A stretch of DNA of 26,657 bases, taken from the NCBI GenBank assembly GCA_024690695.1, contig JAILOS010000032.1, positions 1-26,657 on the forward strand, in the 5' to 3' direction. Both the position numbers and the translations under genes were made by a program. Under the pieces are notes generated by a model. The model saw only the letters and a list, made by a program, of their open reading frames with translations. It did not search any database and was not told the DNA's origin. The DNA is from Oscillospiraceae bacterium (GTDB lineage Bacteria > Bacillota_A > Clostridia > Oscillospirales > Oscillospiraceae). Positions 21,272-26,657 of the stretch are shown here, piece by piece (the first letter of the stretch is position 1; every line of letters begins with the position of its first letter).

Positions 21272-21814
21272 TCAGACGGACCGCCAGTCCTCGCGGGTGA
21301 GGATCGTCTCGCAGACCTCGATCGTCTCGCCGCCGCGCTCGATCGTGTGGGTGAAGAGCGGGCGGAAGCCGAGCCGCTCGTGCAGGGCCCGGGAGGCGGT
21401 GTTGAAGAAGAAAAAGCCGCTGTTGACGTAGTCCAGCCCGTCTACGGCAAACAGCCGGTCGAGCAGCGCGCTCAGCGCCTCGGTCATCAGTCCACGGCCC
21501 CGCTCGTAGCGCGTGAGGGCGAAGGACAGGCTCAGCCCGCGCAGATCGTTCATGTCGGATCGCTCCGTCAGCGGCGGGTGCAGCGCGGAGGCGGCGATAT
21601 GGCCGACGACGCAGCCGTTTTCCCTGAGCTGCAGCGCGACCTGGCCCGGATCGTCCAGCCGCCGGACAAAATCCGCGCGGTAATCCGCCTCTCGCACGAA
21701 GGGCGCGTAGCCCATCATGTGCCAGAGCTCCGGATCGTCGAAGTATTCCCGATAGTCCTCGTAGTCCTTTTCCTCCCAGGGGCGGAGGATCAGACGCGGC
21801 GTTTCCAGAATCAT
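21272..21814 (-). CDS. GNAT family N-acetyltransferase (RimJ/RimL-like)
   Basis: A 180-residue acetyl-CoA-dependent acetyltransferase. The opening MILETPRLILRPWEEKDYEDYREY is typical of the RimJ/RimL-like group, which acetylates protein N-termini or small amines. The CoA-binding loop is seen as RYERGRGLMTEALSALLDRLF, followed by VNSGFFFFNTASRALHERLGF. Substrate unknown. The ATG at 21814 is directly preceded by GAGAAAAGG, a ribosome site that sits too close to be ideal, so expression may be low or depend on read-through from rpmE upstream. Downstream lie the two intergenic repeats. Confidence 0.9.
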   Translation of the reverse strand: MILETPRLILRPWEEKDYEDYREYFDDPELWHMMGYAPFVREADYRADFVRRLDDPGQVALQLRENGCVVGHIAASALHPPLTERSDMNDLRGLSLSFALTRYERGRGLMTEALSALLDRLFAVDGLDYVNSGFFFFNTASRALHERLGFRPLFTHTIERGGETIEVCETILTREDWRSV

Positions 21815-21828
21815 CCTTTTCTCTCTTT

Positions 21829-21868
21829 ATACCGAAACCGCGGAGCCTTTGCCCCGCGGTTTCGGTAT
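21829..21868. terminator. Strong inverted repeat after rpmE, possible terminator
   Basis: A 15-bp perfect stem (ATACCGAAACCGCGG and complement) with a ten-base loop, 13 bp after the rpmE stop. On the minus strand no T run follows, so it may protect the rpmE mRNA end or terminate only partly, leaving the GNAT gene fed by read-through. Confidence 0.5.
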
Positions 21869-21881
21869 CTTCTCCGTCGAT

Positions 21882-22082
21882 TTACTTGATGCCGTACTTC
21901 TTGTTGAACTTGTCAACGCGGCCGCTGGTGTCGACCAGCTTCTGCTTGCCGGTGAAGAAGGGGTGGCACTTGGAGCAGATCTCAACGGTGATGTTCTGCT
22001 TGGTGGAGCCGGTCTCGATCACGTTGCCGCAGGCGCAGCGGATGGTCGTCGGCTTGTAATTCGGATGGATTCCTGCTTTCAT
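21882..22082 (-). CDS. rpmE: Ribosomal protein bL31, zinc-binding type
   Basis: The complete 66-residue L31 of the large subunit, which bridges to the small subunit. The zinc-binding cysteines are present: Cys16 and Cys18 (CAC) and Cys36 and Cys39 (CSKC), so this is the C+ form. The rest, [30 protein letters not shown] and NKKYG, is typical. The ATG follows GAGGAG. It has its own consensus promoter and a structured leader that may be an L31 control site. C+ L31 is often a zinc reserve replaced by a C- paralogue under zinc starvation; no paralogue is in the window. Confidence 0.98.
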   Translation of the reverse strand: MKAGIHPNYKPTTIRCACGNVIETGSTKQNITVEICSKCHPFFTGKQKLVDTSGRVDKFNKKYGIK

Positions 22083-22105
22083 GGTGGTTCTCCTCGTCTA
22101 AGGCT

Positions 22106-22139
22106 GCCTTGATTGTGCCTCAGGGCATAGTTACAAGGC
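22106..22139 (-). promoter_or_regulatory. Structured leader of rpmE, possible L31-responsive element
   Basis: On the minus strand GCCTTG and CAAGGC pair around an inner TGCC-CTGA-GGCA hairpin. The element starts a few nt after the predicted transcript start and ends about 23 nt before the rpmE ATG. Autogenous L31 leaders are known in several phyla; I did not match this one to a named family. Confidence 0.45.
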
Positions 22140-22148
22140 GCAAAGTGG

Positions 22149-22177
22149 ATTGTAGCACAGTCCGCGGCTTCTGGCAA
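22149..22177 (-). promoter_or_regulatory. Promoter of rpmE
   Basis: On the minus strand TTGCCA (22172-22177), 17 bp, TACAAT (22149-22154). Confidence 0.85.
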
Positions 22178-22210
22178 GGTTTTTTTGCAAAATCGGTAAA
22201 ATTCTTTTCC

Positions 22211-23491
22211 TCAGAAGGCCGACGGCCCCTCCTGCAGCACCGGCAGGCCGGTCACGCAGCGGCGCATCATGTCGAAGGCGACGTTGCCGGCCATGCGGCG
22301 GATGAAGCTGCGCGTGCGGAAGGCGCCGAGGCGCAGCTCGCGCACCCAGGTCCGCTCCGGCGCGGCCAGGGAGACGAACACGGTGCCGACCTCGTGCACC
22401 CCGTCGCCGTCCGGGCCGGCCAGCCCCGTCACACCGACGCCGAGCTCCGCGCCGGTCAGCGCGCGCACCCGCTCGGCCATTTCCCGGGCGACCTCACAGC
22501 TCACGGCGCCCTTCTCCTCGAGCAGCGCGGGATCGACGCCCAGAACGCCGGCCTTGACGCCGTTGGTGTAGCTGACGACGCCGCCGAGGAAGCAGGCGCT
22601 CGCACCGGGCAGATCGGTGAAGCGCTTGGCGATCTCGCCGCCGGTGCAGCTCTCCGCCGCCGCGAAACGCACGCCGCGCTCACGCAGCAGCGGCAGCAGC
22701 GCCTCCTCCAGACACTCCACGTCCTCGCCGTAGACCACGTCGCCGAGACGGCGGCGGGCGCGGTCCATCACCGGGCGGATCATCGCCTCGGCCTGGGCCT
22801 CGCTGGCGGCCTTCGCCGTCACCTGCAGCAGACAGTCGCACTCTTTTGCGTAGGGCGCCATGCTCGGGTTCGTCATCGCGTCCATCTCGTCGCGGAAGAT
22901 CTGGTCCACGGTGCTCTCGGCGAGGCCGAAAATGCGCAGCGAATGGCTGACGATCACCTCGTCAGAGCGCCTGCGCAGATACGGCAGGGCGTATTTTTTG
23001 AACATCGGCAGGCACTCGTTCGGCGGCCCGGGCATCATGATGACGGTCTTGCCCTGCGCCTCGAAGGCGCAGCCCGGCGCCGTGCCCCAGTCGTTGTGGA
23101 AGATCGTACAGCCCTCGGGCAGCTCCGCCTGGGAGAAGTTGTTGGGCGTAAAGGCGCGGCTGTAGTGGATGAAATCGTAAAGCCCGGCGGCCTCGGCCTC
23201 GCTGCGCACAAGGCGCAGCCCGAAGGCCTCCGCCAGAATCTTTTTCGTCAGGTCGTCGCAGGTCGGGCCGAGCCCGCCGGTCGTGACGATCAGATCGGCG
23301 CGGCTCCTGGCGATCTCGACGCACTCGCGCAGGCGCGCGGGATTGTCGCCGACGACGGTGTGCCAGCGCACGTTGACGCCGATGCGGCTGAGAAGCTCCG
23401 AGACGTCCCGCGCGTCGGTATTCGTCACGTGGCCGAGCAGCAGCTCGGTGCCGACGGACAGGATCTCGGTGGCGGCAATCGGCTCAGTCAT
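22211..23491 (-). CDS. cinA: CinA-family protein (nicotinamide-nucleotide amidohydrolase type)
   Basis: A 426-residue two-domain protein. Residues 1-170 form the COG1058/molybdopterin-binding-like domain (EILSVGTELLLGHVTNT, TTGGLGPTCDD, IMMPGPPNE), associated with ADP-ribose pyrophosphatase activity. Residues 265-420 form the CinA C-terminal domain, a PncC-type nicotinamide mononucleotide deamidase with the catalytic Ser281 in AAAESCTGG and the later GVTGLAGP segment. Together these salvage NMN; some relatives are linked to competence or DNA damage. Length is normal. The ATG overlaps the thiI stop by 8 bp, so the two are cotranscribed and translationally coupled. Confidence 0.93.
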   Translation of the reverse strand: MTEPIAATEILSVGTELLLGHVTNTDARDVSELLSRIGVNVRWHTVVGDNPARLRECVEIARSRADLIVTTGGLGPTCDDLTKKILAEAFGLRLVRSEAEAAGLYDFIHYSRAFTPNNFSQAELPEGCTIFHNDWGTAPGCAFEAQGKTVIMMPGPPNECLPMFKKYALPYLRRRSDEVIVSHSLRIFGLAESTVDQIFRDEMDAMTNPSMAPYAKECDCLLQVTAKAASEAQAEAMIRPVMDRARRRLGDVVYGEDVECLEEALLPLLRERGVRFAAAESCTGGEIAKRFTDLPGASACFLGGVVSYTNGVKAGVLGVDPALLEEKGAVSCEVAREMAERVRALTGAELGVGVTGLAGPDGDGVHEVGTVFVSLAAPERTWVRELRLGAFRTRSFIRRMAGNVAFDMMRRCVTGLPVLQEGPSAF

Positions 23492-24659
23492 GATCCACCC
23501 TGATCCTTTCCACGCCCGCGAGCGCCTCGGCCACCAGAGCCTCCACGTCCAGCGCGGCCTCCACGGCCTCCACCTCGCTCAGCTTCGGGCGGGTGCGCGG
23601 GTGGCGCGGCGTGAAGACCGTGCAGCAGTCCTCATAGGGGAGGATCGAGGTGTCGAAGGTGCCGATACGGCGCGCGAGACGCACGATCTCCTCCTTGTCC
23701 ATGCCGACCAGCGGCTGCAGCGTCGGCAGCTTGACGACGGCCTGCGAGGAGGCCATCGCCTCCATCGTCTGGCTGGCGACCTGGCCGAGGTTTTCGCCGG
23801 TGACGATGGCTTTGGCGCCGTTGGCTTCGGCGATGCGCTCGGCGATGCGCATCATGAAGCGGCGCATGATCAGCGTGAAATACTCCTCCGGGCACTTGTC
23901 GCGGATCTCCTCCTGGATGTGCGTGAAGGGCACGACCTCCAGCGTCATGCGCCCGCACCAGGCGGTGAGGAGCTGCGCCAGCTCCACGACCTTCTCCTTC
24001 GCGGCCTGCGAGGTGTAGGGGAAGGAGAAGAAATGCACCGGGATCAGCCGCACGCCGCGCCGGGCGATCATATAGCTGGACACCGGGCTGTCGATGCCGC
24101 CGGACAGCAGCGTGACCGCCACGCCGTTGGAGCCCACGGGCATGCCGCCCGCGCCGTCCACGGGCGCGGCGTGGACGTAGGCCGCGAGGTCGCGGATCTC
24201 GATGAACACGGTCAGCTCCGGCTCGTGCACGTCCACGGCGACGTCGGGATAGGCCTCGGCCAGCTCGCCGCCGACATACTGGCTGAGCTGGATGCTGGTC
24301 ATCGGGAAGCTCTTGTCGCTGCGCTTGGACTCCACCTTGAAGCTCTTCGCGCGCAGCATGTCCTCCCGCAGATACTCGACGGCCTTGCGGGCGATCGCCT
24401 CGGGCTTCTTTTCACAGGCGGCGGCGCGGCTGAGCTTGATGATGCCGAAGACCTGCTTCATCGCCTCGAAGGCGGCGTCGATATCCGCGTTCTCCTCCTC
24501 CGCCTCCACGTAGACCGTGGACTGCAGGCAGTAGACGCGAAATTTTCCGATCGGCGCAAGCCGGCGGCGCATGTTGCCCATCAGCTTGAGCTCGAAGCTC
24601 TTGCGGTTGAGGCCCTTGAGGACGATCTCGCCCAACTTGCAGAGAATGATATCGTTCAT
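23484..24659 (-). CDS. thiI: tRNA 4-thiouridine synthase ThiI (short form)
   Basis: A 391-residue enzyme that adenylates U8 of tRNA and transfers sulfur to make s4U; in some bacteria it also supplies sulfur for thiamin. Residues 1-60 form the ferredoxin-like domain, about 60-170 the THUMP RNA-binding domain, and from about 175 the PP-loop ATPase with SGGIDSP (186-192). Cys345 and Cys346 in PYEDCCTVFTP include the conserved catalytic cysteine. The C-terminal rhodanese domain of the enterobacterial enzyme is absent, as in most Firmicutes. No cysteine desulfurase gene adjoins it, although one often does. It has its own promoter; GGGAGC precedes the ATG. Confidence 0.96.
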   Translation of the reverse strand: MNDIILCKLGEIVLKGLNRKSFELKLMGNMRRRLAPIGKFRVYCLQSTVYVEAEEENADIDAAFEAMKQVFGIIKLSRAAACEKKPEAIARKAVEYLREDMLRAKSFKVESKRSDKSFPMTSIQLSQYVGGELAEAYPDVAVDVHEPELTVFIEIRDLAAYVHAAPVDGAGGMPVGSNGVAVTLLSGGIDSPVSSYMIARRGVRLIPVHFFSFPYTSQAAKEKVVELAQLLTAWCGRMTLEVVPFTHIQEEIRDKCPEEYFTLIMRRFMMRIAERIAEANGAKAIVTGENLGQVASQTMEAMASSQAVVKLPTLQPLVGMDKEEIVRLARRIGTFDTSILPYEDCCTVFTPRHPRTRPKLSEVEAVEAALDVEALVAEALAGVERIRVDHD

Positions 24660-24691
24660 GCTTTGCTCCCGTACAATAGCGTTCTTTGTCT

Positions 24692-24720
24692 TTTATACTC
24701 TCTTTTGGCGCAAGAATCAA
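24692..24720 (-). promoter_or_regulatory. Promoter of thiI-cinA
   Basis: On the minus strand TTGATT (24715-24720), 17 bp, TATAAA (24692-24697). The -35 box overlaps the stop codon of the upstream XRE gene. Confidence 0.65.
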
Positions 24721-24971
24721 GGACAATCCTCTGTTCCCAGCAGCTTTTCCGGCTTCACCTGCAAAACCCGGCTCAGAAATACCAGCTCGACGTCCGTCAC
24801 AAACCGCTGCTCGGCCTCGATCCGCTGGATCGCGTTCTTGTCCACATCCAACCCGTCCCGCTGCAGCCGGTCCGCCAGTTCCCGCTGCGACCAGCCCAGC
24901 TCTTTTCTCTTGGCGGCCACGACCGGGCCGCAGAGGTTTCTTGTTCCGTTTGCCGCTTTGTTGATAAACAT
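24717..24971 (-). CDS. Small XRE-family regulator (first of a paralogous pair)
   Basis: An 84-residue DNA-binding protein consisting almost only of a Cro/CI-type helix-turn-helix: VVAAKRKELGWSQRELADRL, a DGLDVDKNAIQRIEAEQ recognition region, then the tail RFVTDVELVFLSRVLQVKPEKLL. The tail closely matches the regulator at 25097 (RFVTDYELGCFCRALRKEPQELL), so the two are paralogues of a family common in Clostridia. I chose the ATG at 24971 behind AAAGGGGCG instead of the frame start at 25004. A TGACA-N9-TGTCA palindrome over the likely -10 box suggests autoregulation. No sensor domain; target genes unknown. Confidence 0.85.
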   Translation of the reverse strand: MFINKAANGTRNLCGPVVAAKRKELGWSQRELADRLQRDGLDVDKNAIQRIEAEQRFVTDVELVFLSRVLQVKPEKLLGTEDCP

Positions 24972-24984
24972 AGTCTCGCCCCTT

Positions 24985-25017
24985 TGACATTTCATGCTTG
25001 TCATTGTTAATTCTCAA
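24985..25017 (-). promoter_or_regulatory. Promoter with overlapping dyad upstream of the first XRE gene
   Basis: On the minus strand TTGAGA (25012-25017), 17 bp, TGAAAT (24989-24994). A dyad TGACA-N9-TGTCA (24985-25003) covers the -10 box and could be the operator for this regulator or its neighbour. Confidence 0.5.
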
Positions 25018-25024
25018 AGATCGG

Positions 25025-25065
25025 AAAAATGAGACGAAGACGATGTATGTTGCGTCTTCGTCTCA
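25025..25065 (-). terminator. Terminator between the two XRE genes
   Basis: A 13-bp perfect stem (TGAGACGAAGACG and complement) with a ten-base loop, followed on the minus strand by T5. It ends the transcript of the XRE gene at 25097. Its arm shares GTGAGACGAA with the rsmE terminator. Confidence 0.88.
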
Positions 25066-25096
25066 CAATTTTCTGCTTTTTTCCCGGCGCCTGTCC

Positions 25097-25354
25097 TCAT
25101 TCGCCCTTGTCAAAGAAATCCGCCAGAAGCTCCTGTGGTTCCTTACGCAGCGCCCGGCAGAAGCAGCCCAGCTCGTAATCTGTGACAAAACGCGCGTTCT
25201 TCTCGATTTTGCTGATCATCTGCTGGTCAAGATTGACGCCCAGGGTCTGCATCTGCGCCGCGAGCTGTCCCTGCGTCAGCCCCGCCTGGATCCGGGCCAG
25301 CCTGAGCTGCCGCGCAATAACGTTTTTGCTGTCCTCAAACAGGATCTTTTTCAT
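25097..25354 (-). CDS. Small XRE-family regulator (second of a paralogous pair)
   Basis: An 85-residue helix-turn-helix protein: IARQLRLARIQAGLTQGQLAAQM, then GVNLDQQMISKIEKNARFV as recognition and support helices, and TDYELGCFCRALRKEPQELL. Similar in layout and tail to the regulator at 24717 but with a different recognition helix, so they probably bind different sites. The ATG at 25354 has a GGGGTG site. It is divergent from the small ORF at 25444. The 89 bp between them carry a strong promoter and a perfect operator-like palindrome, the usual arrangement of a small autoregulated repressor and its target. Confidence 0.88.
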   Translation of the reverse strand: MKKILFEDSKNVIARQLRLARIQAGLTQGQLAAQMQTLGVNLDQQMISKIEKNARFVTDYELGCFCRALRKEPQELLADFFDKGE

Positions 25355-25382
25355 CCAAGCACCCCATTACCGCCAGTTTTTC

Positions 25383-25412
25383 TTGACAGTAGCATTAATA
25401 TTGGCGTAAAAT
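25383..25412 (+). promoter_or_regulatory. Promoter of the small ORF at 25444
   Basis: Perfect TTGACA (25383-25388), 18 bp, TAAAAT (25407-25412). CGCCA (25371-25375) and TGGCG (25402-25406) form a wider dyad around the -35 box and spacer. Confidence 0.75.
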
Positions 25413-25428
25413 ACGTTACATAAACGTA
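25412..25428. promoter_or_regulatory. Operator-like palindrome at the transcript start
   Basis: TACGTT-ACATA-AACGTA, a perfect 17-bp dyad located just after the -10 box, where binding would block initiation. The divergent XRE protein is the obvious candidate ligand. Confidence 0.6.
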
Positions 25429-25443
25429 CTCTGGGGTTTTCTT

Positions 25444-25653
25444 ATGAAAAAAGAACACAGAAAAGCGCAGGAAGACGAGCTTGACCTGCTCTTGTACAAG
25501 AAGATGTATCTTCATCTGTTCAACGCCGTGACCGACGCGCTGGAGGGCTTGAACGCCGGGCGGACGGAGCAGGCGAAACGGAGCCTGATCGCAGCGCAGC
25601 AGCGCTGCGAGGAGCTGTTCATCGAAGGCCCGGAGAGGGAAAAATCCCCGTGA
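25444..25653 (+). CDS. Small hypothetical protein, probably helical
   Basis: A 69-residue, charged, soluble protein not recognised as a known family. Nearly the whole length is predicted helical by eye: KKEHRKAQEDELDLLLYKKM, then YLHLFNAVTDALEGLNAG and RTEQAKRSLIAAQQRCEELF, which suggests a helical hairpin. The middle helix pattern (LFNAVTDALEGLNAG, then AKRSLIAAQQRCEE) resembles small phage or mobile-element accessory proteins in general shape only. It has a consensus promoter and operator-like dyad, and its stop lies inside a strong terminator, which supports a real single-gene unit. The ribosome site (TGGGG) is modest. Possibly the target of the divergent XRE regulator. Confidence 0.75.
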   Translation: MKKEHRKAQEDELDLLLYKKMYLHLFNAVTDALEGLNAGRTEQAKRSLIAAQQRCEELFIEGPEREKSP

Positions 25654-25673
25654 GCAAACGCTCACGGGGATTT
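25642..25673. terminator. Bidirectional terminator after the small ORF
   Basis: A 14-bp perfect stem (AAATCCCCGTGAGC and complement) with a four-base loop. It overlaps the small ORF stop codon and lies 35 bp beyond the convergent TrpB2-like gene. The plus side is followed by TTTGCGTTTT. Confidence 0.85.
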
Positions 25674-25708
25674 GCGTTTTGGGACGATACGGCCGGCGTC
25701 GGGGCCGC

Positions 25709-26657
25709 TCAGCAGACCGGGACCTCCGGCAGGCGGGCCAGGCTGCGGGCGATCTCTTCGTCGCTCGGGATATAGTCGCTCATCCGGCCGTCGTTAAACT
25801 GCTGATAGGCCAGCAGGTCGAAATAGCCGGTGCCGGTCAGGCCGAAGAGGATGGTCTTCTCCTCGCCGGTCTCCCGGCAGCGCAGCGCCTCGTCGATCGC
25901 GGCGCGGATCGCGTGGCTGCTCTCCGGGGCGGGCAGGATGCCCTCGCAGCGGGCAAACTGCGTGGCCGCCTCGAAGACGGCGCTCTGTTCCACGGCGCGG
26001 GCCTCCAGCAGCCCGTCGTGATAGAGCTGGCTGAGCACCGGCGACATCCCGTGGAAGCGCAGGCCGCCGGCGTGATTCGGCGAGGGGATAAAGGAGCTGC
26101 CGAGCGTGTACATCTTCGCCAGCGGGCAGATCATGCCCGTGTCGCAGAAGTCGTAGGCAAAGCGCCCGCGGGTGAAGCTCGGGCAGGAGGCGGGCTCGAC
26201 CGCGAGGAAGCGATACTCGGCCTCGCCGCGGAGCTTTTCGCCCATGAAGGGGGCGATCAGACCGCCGAGGTTCGAGCCGCCGCCGGCGCAGCCGATGATC
26301 AGATCGGGCCTGACGCCGAGCTTGTCAAAGGCGGCCTTGCATTCGAGGCCGATGATGCTCTGGTGCAGCAGCACCTGATTGAGCACGCTGCCGAGCACGT
26401 AGCGGTAGCCCGGGTTTTTTACCGCCGTCTCCACGGCCTCGGAGATGGCGCAGCCGAGAGAGCCGGTGGTGCCGGGGTGCTCGGCGAGGATGCGGCGGCC
26501 GACCTCGGTCTCGGGCGAGGGCGAGGGCGTGACGCTCGCGCCGTAGGTGCGCATGACCTCGCGGCGGAAGGGCTTCTGCTCGTAGCTGACCTTGACCATG
26601 AACACCTTGCAGTCAAGGCCCAGATAGGCGCAGGCCATCGACAGGGCCGTGCCCCAC
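25709..26657 (-). CDS. TrpB2-like PLP-dependent enzyme, C-terminal part (gene runs off the right edge)
   Basis: The last 315 or so residues of a tryptophan synthase beta-chain-like protein of the TrpB2 type. TrpB2 enzymes condense indole with serine, often without TrpA. The visible part opens WGTALSMACAYLGLDCKVFM, in frame through the window edge, so the ATG at 26638 is not the true start. The phosphate-binding loop of the cofactor site is CAGGGSNLGG; LAVEPASCPSFTRG, GLRFHGMSPVLS, PAPESSHA and FGLTGTGYFDL follow as in this family. The PLP lysine lies outside the window. No trpA or other trp gene is visible here. Confidence 0.9.
   Translation of the reverse strand, partial: WGTALSMACAYLGLDCKVFMVKVSYEQKPFRREVMRTYGASVTPSPSPETEVGRRILAEHPGTTGSLGCAISEAVETAVKNPGYRYVLGSVLNQVLLHQSIIGLECKAAFDKLGVRPDLIIGCAGGGSNLGGLIAPFMGEKLRGEAEYRFLAVEPASCPSFTRGRFAYDFCDTGMICPLAKMYTLGSSFIPSPNHAGGLRFHGMSPVLSQLYHDGLLEARAVEQSAVFEAATQFARCEGILPAPESSHAIRAAIDEALRCRETGEEKTILFGLTGTGYFDLLAYQQFNDGRMSDYIPSDEEIARSLARLPEVPVC

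Overview
The window comes from a high-GC, endospore-forming member of the Clostridia, most likely in the Oscillospiraceae or a neighbouring family. The evidence is a clear SigG forespore sigma factor, a class III (Firmicutes-type) fructose-bisphosphatase, a folate ECF transporter S component under a tetrahydrofolate riboswitch, a Firmicutes-type L10 leader, a zinc-binding L31, and strong GGAGG-type ribosome sites with TTGACA/TATAAT promoters spaced 17 bp apart. Species-level assignment is not possible from the sequence alone. No rRNA, tRNA, CRISPR array, prophage or insertion sequence was seen. Both window edges cut genes: an S9 peptidase on the left and a TrpB2-like PLP enzyme on the right.

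Layout: (1) 1-1426, minus strand: an HD-domain phosphohydrolase followed by an S9 peptidase. (2) 1607-2786, plus strand: two genes that share a C-terminal domain, one a lipoprotein and one a zinc-ribbon membrane protein. An AT-rich stretch between two direct repeats joins them and looks like a recombination mosaic. (3) 2845-5281, minus strand: overlapping MATE exporter and M42 aminopeptidase. (4) 5392-6522, minus strand: rplJ-rplL with a complete promoter, L10 leader and attenuator. Upstream lies a hairpin-rich stretch without genes (6535-6728). (5) 6743-7529, minus strand: folT with THF riboswitch. (6) 7596-9593, minus strand: fbp. (7) 9748-10524, plus strand: solitary sigG behind a sigma-F-like promoter. 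(8) 10574-12634, minus strand: a neutral-amino-acid-type DAACS transporter and dapF, abutting end to start. (9) 12765-13607, plus strand: a divergent AraC-family regulator. (10) 13738-19978, plus strand: a five-gene operon (zinc-ribbon membrane protein, GH2, GH36, PAP2 phosphatase, AlkZ-related protein) behind a near-perfect CcpA/LacI-type palindrome. (11) 19975-21004: a repeat-bearing small ORF on the minus strand and rsmE on the plus strand. (12) 21120-22177: two dispersed palindromic repeats, a GNAT acetyltransferase and rpmE with a structured leader. (13) 22211-24720, minus strand: thiI-cinA. (14) 24717-25653: two paralogous small XRE regulators and a divergent small ORF with an operator-like palindrome. 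(15) 25709 to the end: the TrpB2-like enzyme.

Much of the window is housekeeping (translation, gluconeogenesis, lysine/cell wall, tRNA thiolation, rRNA methylation). The accessory parts are the glycosidase operon with its AraC regulator and cre-like site, the lipoprotein/zinc-ribbon mosaic, the XRE pair, and the repeat elements. No single stretch is an obvious new defence or biosynthetic system. The best leads are the mosaic locus at 1676-2563, the mixed glycosidase operon, the hairpin cluster at 6535-6728, and several well-formed regulatory sites.
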